This document shows positions 1 through 12,200 of a stretch of 64,000 nt of DNA, piece by piece. The position numbers and the translations under genes were made by a program. The notes under the pieces were generated by a model, which did not search any database, was not told the DNA's origin, and saw only the letters and a list, made by a program, of their open reading frames with translations. Position 1 is the first letter of the stretch. Each line of letters starts with the position of its first letter. Origin of the DNA: Fasciola hepatica. Taxonomy: Eukaryota > Platyhelminthes > Trematoda > Plagiorchiida > Fasciolidae. The DNA is taken from the NCBI GenBank assembly GCA_948099385.1, contig CANUEZ040000191.1, positions 3,968,001 through 4,032,000 on the forward strand. The letters are read 5' to 3'.

Positions 1-364
1 GTCCATGTGCAATGCTCATGATTCCCTTAGCGGATCAAACAGCTGTACAGTGCTTCCATCATTTTCAATGATCAGTTCAGTGTTCAAGCTGCATGGAGAA
101 TCATATTATACAAATCTACTCTGCTACTGCTCTATTGCATTGTATGAGCAATCTGTGTGGGGATTGTTCATAAGGGAATGCCTTGGTTTTACTTGGGCCC
201 ATAAATAGAGAAGTGATGGAACATAGGATTGGATCGGTGTGCGAGAATTTGGTTGTTACCGTTCAAAGCGAAAGCGAAAGCGAAAGCCGAAGCCAATTTG
301 GGGATTGTGCTATATCATGTATTGTATATGTTGAACAAAGCGTTCAGACCCATATCGGAAAGCC
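1..364 (+). repeat. Left-edge partial monomer
   Basis: The window opens at monomer position 68, inside the GTCCATGTGC segment, so 67 bases of this copy lie outside. The hexamer tract at 265-294 reads three AAAGCG units followed by AAAGCC and GAAGCC, so the full copy would be 431 bp. The array therefore continues to the left of the window. Confidence 0.95.
265..294 (+). repeat. AAAGCG hexamer tract, representative 3-unit allele
   Basis: This short microsatellite-like tract occurs once in each monomer and is the main source of monomer length change. The usual allele has two AAAGCG units before AAAGCC-GAAGCC (425-bp monomer). This copy has three (431 bp). The single one-unit allele is at 9631-9648, giving a 419-bp monomer. 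A GCGTAA interruption marks some three-unit alleles, near 20310, 22446, 22874, 36946 and 38653. Replication slippage or unequal exchange within the tract is the likely mechanism (inference). Confidence 0.93.
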
Positions 365-2921
365 TTGTGGTTTGGGTGTTCGACTGACAATCGTTCACCC
401 CAACCCTCGTTCGTGTCCCCGTGTGGGCTCTGTCCATGTGCAATGCTCATGATTTCCTTATCGGATCAAACAGCTGTACAGTGCTTCCATCATTTTCAAT
501 GGTCAGATCAGTGTTCAAGCTGCATGGAGAATCATATTTTACAAATCTACTCTGCTACTGCTCTATTGCATTGTATGAGCAATCTGTGTGGGGATTGTTC
601 ATAAGGGAATGCCTTGGTTTTACTTGGGCCCATAAATAGAGAAGTGATGGAACATAGGATTGGATCGGTGTGCGAGAATTTGGTTGTTACCGTTCAAAGC
701 GAAAGCGAAAGCCGAAGCCAATTTGGGGATTGTGCTATATCATGTATTGTATATGTTGAACAAAGCTTTTAGACCCATATCGGATAGCCTTGTGGTTTTG
801 GTGTTCGACTGACATTCGTTCACCCCAACCCTTGTTCGCGTCCCCGTGTGAGCTCTGTCCATGTGCAATGCTCATGATTCCCTTAGCGGATTAAACAGCT
901 GTACAGTGCTTCCATCATTTTCAATGGTCAGTTCAGTGTTCAAGCTGCATGGAGAATCATATTATACAAATCTACTCTGCTACTGCTCTATTGCATTGTA
1001 TGAGCAATCTGTGTGGGGATTGTTCATAAGGGAATGCCTTGGTTTTACTCAGGCCCTTAAATAGAGAGGTGATGGAACATAGGATTGGATCGGTGTGCGA
1101 GAATTTGGTTGTTACCGTTCAAAGCGAAAGCGAAAGCCGAAGCCAATTTGGGGATTGTGCTATATCATGTATTGTATATGTTGAACAAAGCGTTCAGACC
1201 CATATCGGAAAGCCTTGTGGTTTGGGTGTTCGACTGACAATCGTTCAGCCCAACCCTCGTTCGTGTCCCCGTGTGGGCTCTGTCCATGTGCAATGCTCAT
1301 GATTCCCTTAGCGGATCAAACAGCTGTACAGTGCTTCCATCATTTTCAATGGTCAGTTCAGTGTTCAAGCTGCATGGAGAATCATATTATACAAATCTAC
1401 TCTGCTACTGCTCTATTGCATTGTATGAGCAATCTGTGTGGGGATTGTTCATAAGGGAATGCCTTGGTTTTACTTACGCCCTTAAATAGAGAGGTGATGG
1501 AACATAGGATTGGATCGGTGTGCGAGAATTTGGTTGTTACCGTTCAAAGCGAAAGCGAAAGCCGAAGCCAATTTGGGGATTGTGGTATATCATGTATTGT
1601 ATATGTTGAACAAAGCGTTCAGACCCATATCGGATAGCCTTGTGGTTTGGGTGTTCGACTGACAATCGTTCACCCCAACCCTTGTTCGTGTCCCCGTGTG
1701 GGCTCTGTCCATGTGCAATGCTCATGATTCCCTTAGCGGATCAAACAGCTGCACAGCGCTTCCATCATTTTCAATGGTCAGTCCAGTGTTCAAGCTGCAT
1801 GGAGAATCATATTATACAAATCTACTCTGCTACTGCTCTATTGCATTGTATGAGCAATCTGTGTGGGGATTGTTCATAAGGGAATGCCTTGGTTTTTTCT
1901 TGGGCCCATAAATAGAGAAGTGATGGAACATAGGATTGGATCGGTGTGCGAGAATTTGGTTGTTACCGTTCAAAGCGAAAGCGAAAGCCGAAGCCAATTT
2001 GGGGATTGTGCTATATCATGTATTGTATATGTTGAACAAAGCGTTCAGACCCATATCGGATAGCCTTGTGGTTTGGGTGTTCGACTGACAATCGTTCACC
2101 CCAACCCTTGTTCGTGTCCCTGTGTGGGCTCTGTCCATGTGCAATGCTCATGATTCCCTTAGCGGATCAAAAAGCTGTACAGTGCTTCCATCATTTTCAA
2201 TGGTCAGATCAGTGTTCAAGCTGCATGGAGAATCATATTTTACAAATCTACTCTGCTACTGCTCTATTGCATTGTATGAGCAATCTGTGTGGGGATTGTT
2301 CGTAAGGGAATGCCTTGGTTTTACTTAGGCCCATAAATAGAGAAGTGATGGAACATAGGATTGGATCGGTGTGCGAGAATTTGGTTGTTACCGTTCAAAG
2401 CGAAAGCGAAAGCCGAAGCCAATTTGGGGATTGTGCTATATCATGTATTGTATATGTTGAACAAAGCGTTCAGACCCATATGGGATAGCCTTGTGGTTTG
2501 GGTGTTCGACTGACATTCGTTCACCCCAACCCTTGTTCGTGTCCCCGTGTGGGCTCTGTCCATGTGCAATGCTCATGATTCCCTTAGCGGATCAAACAGC
2601 TGTACAGTGCTTCCATAATTTTCAATGGTCAGTTCAGTGTTCAAGCTGCATGGAGAATCATATTATACAAATCTACTCTGCTACTGCTCTATTGCATTGT
2701 ATGAGCAATCTGTGTGGGGATTGTTCATAAGCGAATGCCTTGGTTTTACTTAGGCCCATATATAGAGAAGTGATGGAACATAGGATTGGATCGGTGTGCG
2801 AGAATTTGGTTGTTACCGTTCAAAGCGAAAGCGAAAGCGAAAGCCGAAGCCAATTTGGGGATTGTGCTATATCATGTATTTTATATGTTGAGCAATGCGT
2901 TGAGACCCATATCGGAAAGCC

Positions 2922-3771
2922 TTGTGGTTTGGGTGTTCGACTGACAATCGTTCACCCAAACCCTTGTTCGTGTCCCCGTGTGGGCTCTGTCCATGTGCAA
3001 TGCTCATGATTCCCTTAGCGGATCAAACAGCTGTACAGTGCTTCCATCATTTTCAATGGTCAGTTCAGTGTTCAAGCTGCATGGAGAATCATATTATACA
3101 AATCTACTCTGCTACTGCTCTATTGCATTGTATGAGCAATCTGTGTGGGGATTGTTCATAAGGGAATGCCTTGGTTTTACTCAGGCCCTTAAATAGAGAG
3201 GTGATGGAACATAGGATTGGATCGGTGTGCGAGAATTTGGTTGTTACCGTTCAAAGCGAAAGCGAAAGCCGAAGCCAATTTGGGGATTGTGCTATATCAT
3301 GTATTTTATATGTTGAGCAATGCGTTGAGACCCATATCGGAAAGCCTTGTGGTTTGGGTGTTCGACTGACAATCGTTCACCCAAACCCTTGTTCGTGTCC
3401 CCGTGTGGGCTCTGTCCATGTGCAATGCTCATGATTCCCTTAGCGGATCAAACAGCTGTACAGTGCTTCCATCATTTTCAATGGTCAGTTCAGTGTTCAA
3501 GCTGCATGGAGAATCATATTATACAAATCTACTCTGCTACTGCTCTATTGCATTGTATGAGCAATCTGTGTGGGGATTGTTCATAAGGGAATGCCTTGGT
3601 TTTACTTAGGCCCTTAAATAGAGAGGTGATGGAACATAGGATTGGATCGGTGTGCGAGAATTTGGTTGTTACCGTTCAAAGCGAAAGGGAAAGCCGAAGC
3701 CGATTTGGGGATTGTGCTATATCATGTATTGTATATGTTGAACAAAGCGTTCAGACCCATATAGGAAAGCC
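2922..3771 (+). repeat. Near-identical monomer pair
   Basis: Monomers 2922-3346 and 3347-3771 share CACCCAAACCC and the CCCTTAAATAGAGAGG variant. Each is preceded by the TTGAGCAATGCGTTGAG variant and AGACCCATATCGGAAAGCC. They differ at a few sites, such as ACTCAGG against ACTTAGG near position 260. This is consistent with a recent single-monomer duplication. Confidence 0.8.
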
Positions 3772-4202
3772 TTGTGGTTGGGGTGTTCGACTGACAATCG
3801 TTCACCCAAACCCTTGTTCTTGTCCCCGTGTGGGCTTTGTCCATGTGCAATGCTCATGATTCCCTTAGCGGATCAAACAGCTGTGCAGTGCTTCCATCAT
3901 TTTCAATAGTCAGTTCAGTGTTCAAGCTGCATGGAGAATCATATTATACAAATCTACTCTGCTACTGCTCTATTGCATTGTATGAGCAATCTGTGTGGGG
4001 ATTGTTCATAAGGGAATGCCTTGGTTTTACTTAGGCCCATAAATAGAGAAGTGATGGAACATAGGATTGGATCGGTGTGCGAGAATTTGGTTGTTACCGT
4101 TCAAAGCGAAAGCGAAAGCGAAAGCCGAAGCCAATTTGGGGATTGTGGTATATCATGTATTGTATATGTTGAACAAAGCGTTCAGACCCATATCGGATAG
4201 CC

Positions 4203-4625
4203 TTGTGGTTTGGGTGTTCGACTGACAATCGTTCACCCCAACCCTTGTTCGTGTCCCCGTGTGGGCTCTGTCCATGTGCAATGCTCATGATTCCCTTAGC
4301 GGATCAAACAGCTGTACAGTGCTTCCATCATTTTCAATGGTCAGTTCAGTGTTCAAGCTGCATGGAGAATCATATTATACAAATCTACTCTGCTACTGCT
4401 CTATTGCATTGTATGAGCAATCTGTGTGGATTGTTCATAAGGGAATGCCTTGGTTTTACTTAGGCCCATAAATAGAGAAGTGATGGAACATAGGATTGGA
4501 TCGGTGTGCGAGAATTTGGTTGTTACCGTTCAAAGCGAAAGCGAAAGCCGAAGCCAATTTGGGGATTGTGCTATATCATGTATTGTATATGTTGAACAAA
4601 GCTTTTAGACCCATATCGGATAGCC
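4203..4625 (+). repeat. 423-bp monomer with 2-bp deletion
   Basis: The usual GTGTGGGGATTG reads GTGTGGATTG near 4425-4435, a loss of two G residues. All other landmarks are present and the hexamer tract has two units, so the monomer is 423 bp. The deletion joins two short open frames into an 86-codon one, which shows how easily reading frames arise by chance here. Confidence 0.85.
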
Positions 4626-6751
4626 TTGTGGTTTGGGTGTTCTACTTACAATCGTTCACCCAAACCCTTGTTCGTGTCCCCGTGTGGGCTCTGTCCATGT
4701 GCAATGCTCATGATTCCCTTAGCGGATCAAACAGCTGTACAGTGCTTCCATCATTTTCAATGGTCAGTTCAGTGTTCAAGCTGCATGGAGAATCATATTA
4801 TACAAATCTACTCTGCTACTGCTCTATTGCATTGTATGAGCAATCTGTGTGGGGATTGTTCATAAGCGAATGCCTTGGTTTTACTTAGGCCCATATATAG
4901 AGAAGTGATGGAACATAGGATTGGATCGGTGTGCGAGAATTTGGTTGTTACCGTTCAAAGCGAAAGCGAAAGCCGAAGCCAATTTGGGGATTGTGCTATA
5001 TCATGTATTTTATATGTTGAGCAATGCGTTGAGACCCATATCGGAAAGCCTTGTGGTTTGGGTGTCCGACTGACATTCGTTCACCCCAACCCTTGTTCGT
5101 GTCCCCGTGTGGGCTTTGTCCATGTGCAATGCTCATGATTCCCTTAGCGGATCAAACAGCTGCACATTGCTTCCATCATTTTCAATGGTCAGTTCAGTGT
5201 TCAAGCTGCATGGAGAATCATATTATACAAATCTACTCTGCTACTGCTCTATTGCATTGTATGAGCAATCTGTGTGGGGATTGTTCATAAGGGAATGCCT
5301 TGGTTTTACTTAGGCCCATAAATAGAGAAGTGATGGAACATAGGATTGGATCGGTGTGCGAGAATTTGGTTGTTACCGTTCAAAGCGAAAGCGAAAGCCG
5401 AAGCCAATTTGGGGATTGTGCTATATCATGTATTGTATATGTTGAACAAAGCGTTCAGACCCATATCGGATAGCCTTGTGGTTTGGGTGTTCGACTGACA
5501 ATCGTTCACCCCAACCCTTGTTCGTGTCCCCGTGTGGGCTCTGTCCATGTGCAATGCTCATGATTCCCTTAGCGGATCAAACAGCTGCACAGTGCTTCCA
5601 TCATTTCCAATGGTCAGTTCAGTGTTCAAGCTGCATGGAGAATCATATTATACAAATCTACTCTGCTACTGCTCTATTGCATTGTATGAGCAATCTGTGT
5701 GGGGATTGTTCATAAGGGAATGCCTTGGTTTTTCTTAGAACCCATAAATAGAGAAGTGATGGAACATAGGATTGGATCGGTGTACGAGAATTTGGTTGTT
5801 ACCGTTCAAAGCGAAAGCGAAAGCCGAAGCCAATTTGGGGATTGTGGTATATCATGTATTGTATATGTTGAACAAAGCGTTCAGACCCATATCGGATAGC
5901 CTTGTGGTTTGGGTGTTCGACTGACAATCGTTCACCCCAACCCTTGTTCGTGTCCCCGTGTGGGCTCTGTCCATGTGCAATGCTCATGATTCCCTTAGCG
6001 GATGAAACAGCTGCACAGTGCTTCCATCATTTTCAATGGTCAGTTCAGTGTTCAAGCTGCATGGAGAATCATATTATACAAATCTACTCTGCTACTGCTC
6101 TATTGCATTGTATGAGCAATCTGTGTGGGGATTGTTCATAAGGGAATGCCTTGGTTTTACTTAGGCCCATAAATAGAGAAGTGATGGAACAAAGGATTGG
6201 ATCGGTGTGCGAGAATTTGGTTGTTACCGTTCAAAGCGAAAGCGAAAGCCGAAGCCAATTTGGGGATTGTGCTATATCATGTATTGTATATGTTGAACAA
6301 AGCTTTTAGACCCATATCGGATAGCCTTGTGGTTTGGGTGTTCTACTTACAATCGTTCACCCCAACCCTTGTTCGTGTCCCCGTGTGGGCTCTGTCCATG
6401 TGCAATGCTCATGATTCCCTTAGCGGATCAAACAGCTGTACAGTGCTTCCATAATTTTCAATGGTCAGTTCAGTGTTCAAGCTGCATGGAGAATCATATT
6501 ATACAAATCTACTCTGCTACTGCTCTATTGCATTGTATGAGCAATCTGTGTGGGGATTGTTCATAAGGGAATGCCTTGGTTTTACTTAGGCCCATAAATA
6601 GAGAAGTGATGGAACATAGGATTGGATCGGTGTGCGAGAATTTGGTTGTTACCGTTCAAAGCGAAAGCGAAAGCCGAAGCCAATTTGGGGATTGTGCTAT
6701 ATAATGTAGTGTATATGTTGAACAAAGCGTTCAGACCCATATCGGATAGCC

Positions 6752-7174
6752 TTGTGGTTGGGGTGTTCGACTGACAATCGTTCACCCCAACCCTTGTTCG
6801 TGTCCCCGTGTGGGCTCTGTCCATGTGCAATGCTCATGATTCCCTTAGCGGATCAAACAGCTGTACAGTGCTTCCATCATTTTCAATGGTCAGTTCAGTG
6901 TTCAAGCTGCATGGAGAATCATATTGTACTCTTTGACTGCTCTATTGCATTGTATGGGCAATCTGTGTGGGGATTGTTCATAAGGGAATGCCTTGGTTTT
7001 ACTTGGGCCCATAAATAGAGAAGTGATGGAACATAGGATTGGATCGGTGTGCGAGAATTTGGTTGTTACCGTTCAAAGCGAAAGCGAAAGCGAAAGCCGA
7101 AGCCAATTTGGTGATTGTGCTATATCATGTAGTGTATATGTTGAACAAAGCTTTTAGACCCATATCGGATAGCC
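6752..7174 (+). repeat. Monomer with complex 8-bp net deletion
   Basis: Near 6925-6940 the usual ATATTATACAAATCTACTC region is replaced by ATATTGTACTCTTTGACTGC. This is best read as loss of nine bases with one G gained, plus three clustered substitutions. The hexamer tract of the same copy has three units, so the total length is 423 bp, which hides the deletion if only length is measured. I saw this lesion in no other copy. Confidence 0.85.
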
Positions 7175-9299
7175 TTGTGGTTTGGGTGTTCGACTGACAA
7201 TCGTTCACCCCAACCGTTGTTCGGGTCCCCTTGTGGGATCTGTGCATGTGCAATGCTCATGATTCCCTTAGCGGATCAAACAGCTGTACAGTGCTTCCAT
7301 ATATTTCAATTATCAGTTCAGTGTTCAAGCTGCATGGAGAATCATATTATACAAATCTACTCTGCTACTGCTCTATTGCATTGTATGAGCAATCTGTGTG
7401 GGGATTGTTCATAAGGGAATGCCTTGGTTTTACTTCGGCCCATAAATAGAGAAGTGATGGAACATAGGATTGGATCGGTGTGCGAGAATTTGGTTGTTAC
7501 CGTTCAAAGCGTAAGCGAAAGCCGAAGCCAATTTGGGGATTGTGCTATATCATGTATTGTATATGTTGAACAAAGCTTTTAGACCCATATCGGAAAGCCT
7601 TGTGGTTTGGGTGTTCGACTGACATTCGTTCACCCCAACCCTTGTTCGTGTCCCCGTGTGGGCTTTGTCCATGTGCAATGCTCATGATTCCCTTAGCGGA
7701 TCAAACAGCTGTACAGTGTTTCCATCATTTTCAATGGTCAGTTCAGTGTTCAAGCTGCATGGAGAATCATATTATACAAATCTACTCTTCTACTGCTCTA
7801 TTGCATTGTATGAGCAATCTGTGTGGGGATTGTTCGTAAGGGAATGCCTTGGTTTTACTTGGGCCCATAAATAGAGAAGTGATGGAACATAGGATTGGAT
7901 CGGTGTGCGAGAATTTGGTTGTTACCGTTCAAAGCGAAAGCGAAAGCCGAAGCCAATTTGGGGATTGTGCTATATCATGTATCGTATATGTTGAACAAAG
8001 CGTTCAGACCCATATCGGATAGCCTTGTGGTTTGGGTGTTCGACTGATATTCGTTCACCCCAACCCTTGTTTGTATCCCCGTGTGGGCTCTGTCCATGTG
8101 CAATGCTCATGATTCCCTTAGCGGATCAAACAGCTGTACAGTGCTTCCATCATTTTCAATGGTCAGTTCAGTGTTCAAGCTGCATGGAGAATCATATTAT
8201 ACAAATCTACTCTGCTACTGCTCTATTGCATTGTATGAGCAATCTGTGTGGGGATTGTTCATAAGGGAATGCCTTGGTTTTACTTAGGCCCATAAATAGA
8301 GAAGTGATGGAACATAGGATTGGATCGGTGTGCGAGAATTTGGTTGTTACCGTTCAAAGCGAAAGCGAAAGCCGAAGCCAATTTGGGGATTGTGCTATAT
8401 CATGTATTGTATATGTTGAACAAAGCGTTCAGACCCATATCGGATAGCCTTGTGGTTTGGGTGTTCGACTGACAATCGTTCACCCCAACCCTTGTTCGTG
8501 TCCCCGTGTGGGCTCTGTCCATGTGCAATGCTCATGATTCCCTTAGCGGATGAAACAGCTGTACAGTGCTTCCATCATTTTCAATGGTCAGTTCAGTGTT
8601 CAAGCTGCATGGAGAATCATATTATACAAATCTACTCTGCTACTGCTCTATTGCATTGTATGAGCAATCTGTGTGGGGATTGTTCATAAGGGAATGCCTT
8701 GGTTTTACTTAGGCCCATAAATAGAGAAGTGATGGAACATAGGATTGGATCGGTGTGCGAGAATTTGGTTGTTACCGTTCAAAGCGAAAGCGAAAGCCGA
8801 GCCCAATTTGGGGATTGTGCCATATCATGTATTGTATATGTTGAACAAAGCGTTCAGACCCATATCGGATAGCCTTGTGGTTTGGGTGTTCGACTGACAT
8901 TCGTTCACCCAAACCCTTGTTCGTGTCTCCGTGTGGGCTCTGTCCATGTGCAATGCTCATGATTCCCTTAGCGGATCAAACAGCTGCACAGTGATTCCAT
9001 AATTTTCAATGGTCACTTCAGTGTTCAAGCTGCATGGAGAATCATATTATACAAATCTACTCTGCTACTGCTCTATTGCATTGTATGAGCAATCTGTGTG
9101 GGGATTGTTCATAAGGGAATGCCTTGGTTTTACTTGGGCCCATAAATAGAGAAGTGATGGAACATAGGATTGGATCGGTGTGCGAGAATTTGGTTGTTAC
9201 CGTTCAAAGCGAAAGCGAAAGCCGAAGCCAATTTGGGGATTGTGCTATATCATGTATTGTATATGTTGAACAAAGCGTTCAGACCCATATCGGATAGCC

Positions 9300-12200
9300 T
9301 TGCGGTTTGGGTGTTAGAATGACATTCGTTCACACCAAACCTTTTTCATGTCCCTGTGTGGGCTCTGTCCATGTGCAATGCTCATGATTCCCTTAGCGGA
9401 TCAAACAGCTGTACAGTGCTTCCATAATTTTCAATGGTCAGTTCAGCGTTCAAGCTGCATGGAGAATCATATTATACAAATCTACTCTGCTACTGCTCTA
9501 TTGCATTGTATGAGCAATCTGTGTGGGGATTGTTCATAAGCGAAAGCCTTGGTTTTACTTAGGCCCATAAATAGAGAAGTGATGGAACATAGGATTGGAT
9601 CGGTGTGCGAGAATTTGGTTGTTACCGTTCAAAGCGAAAGCCGAAGCCAATTTGGGGATTGTGCTATATCATGTATTGTATATGTTGAACAAAGCGTTCA
9701 GACCCATATCGGATAGCCTTGTGGTTTGGGTGTTCGACTGACATTCGTTCACCCCAACCCTTGTTCGTGTCTCCGTGTGGGCTCTGTCCATGTGCAATGC
9801 TCATGAATACCTTAGCGGATCAAACAGCTGCACAGTGCTTCCATAATTTTCAATGGTCACTTCAGTGGTCAAGCTGCGTGGAGATTCATATTATACAAAT
9901 CTACTCTGCTACTGCTCTATTGCATTGTATGAGCAATCTGTGTGGGGATTGTTCATAAGGGAATGCCTTGGTTTTACTTCGGCCCATAAATAGAGAAGTG
10001 ATGGAACATAGGATTGGATCGTAGTGCGAGAATTTGGTTGTTACCGTTCAAAGCGAAAGCGAAAGCCGAAGCCAATTTGGGGATTGTGCTATATCATGTA
10101 TTGTATATGTTGAACAAAGCGTTCAGACCCATATCGGATAGCCTTGTGGTTTGGGTGTTCGACTGACATTCGTTCACCCCAACCCTTGTTCGTGTCTCCG
10201 AGTGGGCTCTGTCCATGTGCAATGCTCATGATTCCCTTAGCGGATGAAACAGCTGCACAGTGCTTCCATCATTTTCAATGGTCAGTTCAGTGTTCAAGCT
10301 GCGTGGAGAATAATATTATACAAATCTACTCTGCTACTGCTCTATTGCATTGTATGAGCAATCTGTGTGGGGATTGTTCATAAGGGAATGCCTTGGTTTT
10401 ACTTAGGCCCATAAATAGAGAAGTGATGGAACATAGGATTGGATCGGTGTGCGATAATTTGGTTGTTACCGTTCAAAGCGAAAGCGAAAGCCGAAGCCAA
10501 TTTGGGGATTGCGCTATATCATGTATTGTATATGTTGAACAATGAGTTGAGACCCATATCGGATAGCCTTGTGGTTTGGGTGTTCGACTGACATTCGTTC
10601 ACCTCAACCCTTGTTCGTGTCTCGGAGTGGGCTCTGTCCATGTGCAATGCTCATGATTCCCTTAGCGGATCAAACAGCTGCACAGTGCTTCCATCATTTT
10701 CAATGGTCAGTTCAGTGTTCAAGCTGCATGGAGAATCATATTATACAAATCTACTCTGCTACTGCTCTATTGCATTGTATGAGCAATCTGTGTGGGGATT
10801 GTTCATAAGGGAATGCCTTGGTTTTACTTCGGCCCATAAATAGAGAAGTGATGGAACATAGGATTGGATCGGTGTACGAGAATTTGGTTGTTACCGTTCA
10901 AAGCGAAAGCGAAAGCGAAAGCCGAAGCCAATTTGGGGATTGTGCTATATCATGTATTGTATATGTTGAACAAAGCGTTCAGACCCATATCGGATAGCCT
11001 TGTGGTTTGGGTGTTCGACTGACATTCGTTCACCCCAACCCTTGTTCGTGTCTCCGAGTGGGCTCTGTCCATGTGCAATGCTCATGATTCCCTTAGCGGA
11101 TGAAACAGCTGCACAGTGCTTCCATCATTTTCAATGGTCAGTTCAGTGTTCAAGCTGCGTGGAGATTAATATTATACAAATCTACTCTGCTACTGCTCTA
11201 TTGCATTGTATGAGCAATCTGTGTGGGGATTGTTCATAAGGGAATGCCTTGGTTTTACTTAGGCCCATAAATAGAGAAGTGATGGAACATAGGATTGGAT
11301 CGGTGTGCGAGAATTTGGTTGTTACCGTTCAAAGCGAAAGCGAAAGCCGAAGCCAATTTGGGGATTGTGCTATATCATGTATTGTATATGTTGAACAATG
11401 AGTTGAGACCCATATCGGATAGCCTTGTGGTTTGGGTGTTCGACTGACATTCGTTCACCTCAACCCTTGTTCGTGTCTCCGAGTGGGCTCTGTCCATGTG
11501 CAATGCTCATGATTCCCTTAGCGGATCAAACAGCTGCACAGTGCTTCCATCATTTTCAATGGTCAGTTCAGTGTTCAAGCTGCATGGAGAATCATATTAT
11601 ACAAATCTACTCTGCTACTGCTCTATTGCATTGTATGAGCAATCTGTGTGGGGATTGTTCATAAGGGAATGCCTTGGTTTTACTTCGGCCCATAAATAGA
11701 GAAGTGATGGAACATAGGATTGGATCGGTGTACGAGAATTTGGTTGTTACCGTTCAAAGCGAAAGCGAAAGCGAAAGCCGAAGCCAATTTGGGGATTGTG
11801 CTATATCATGTATTGTATATGTTGAACAAAGCGTTCAGACCCATATCGGATAGCCTTGCGGTTTGGGTGTTAGAATGACATTCGTTCACCCCAAACCTTG
11901 TTCGTGTCCCTGTGTGGGCTTTGTCCATGTGCAATGCTCATGATTCCCTTAGCGGATCAAACAGCTGTACAGTGCTTCCATCATTTTCAATGGTCAGTTC
12001 ATTGTTCAAGTTGCATGGAGAATCATATTATACAAATCTACTCTGCTACTGCTCTATTGCATTGTATGAGTAATCTGTGTGGGGATTGTTCATAAGGGAA
12101 TGCCTTGGTTTTACTTCGGCCCATAAATAGAGAAGTGATGGAACATAGGATTGGATCGGAGTGCGAGAATTTGGTTGTTACCGTTCAAAGCCAAAGCGAA

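Larger units (their letters stand above)
365..9299 (+). repeat. Array block I: mixed monomers with old subfamily variants (21 copies)
   Basis: Twenty-one monomers without a clean higher-order period. Variants concentrated here include GCTTTTAG in place of GCGTTCAG (near 765, 4600, 6301, 7155, 7575), TTGAGCAATGCGTTGAG (near 2890, 3315, 5018), and CCCTTAAATAGAGAGG in place of CCCATAAATAGAGAAG (near 1046, 1477, 3186, 3606). Monomers 4626 and 6327, which are 1701 bp apart, share TGTTCTACTTAC. Monomers 2922 and 3347 are nearly identical neighbours. There are single-base length changes near 1890 and 5735. Most monomers in the first half of the block carry CTGTAC at position 113. Confidence 0.85.

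Noticed and set aside
395..425. Telomere-like CCCCAACCCTTG
   Set aside because: It is a single short match per monomer, not a run of telomeric units.
355..500. tRNA-derived or Pol III unit (A-box-like TAGCCTTGTGGT, B-box-like TGTTCGACTGA, TTTT downstream)
   Set aside because: The two boxes start only about 17 bp apart, far too close for a tRNA or SINE, and no cloverleaf can be drawn. 5S rRNA sequence is also absent.
365..604. Recurrent 79-codon TTG-start frame (W-F-G-C-S-T-D...), once in most monomers, as a protein-coding gene family
   Set aside because: It starts with TTG, not ATG. The commonest array variants (A/T at 26, C/A at 127, C/T at 113) change residues. The unit of 425 bp is not divisible by 3, so frames cannot run through the array, and no sign of codon-level constraint is seen.
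421..639. Overlapping 67-72-codon frame (M-W-A-L-S-M-C-N-A-H-D...) as a gene
   Set aside because: The frequent CATAAT allele makes a TAA stop in this frame in a large share of monomers, and it overlaps the 79-codon frame in another phase. This is random drift of an open frame.
365..789. CENP-B box
   Set aside because: The best partial hit is CCCGTGTGGGCTCTG on one strand: it has CCCGNNT but lacks the CGAA end, and no copy variant restores it.
1537..1725. Minus-strand 62-84-codon frames
   Set aside because: They exist only in monomers that happen to lack certain stops, carry an Arg-Phe run that is just the hexamer tract, and are not conserved as a set.
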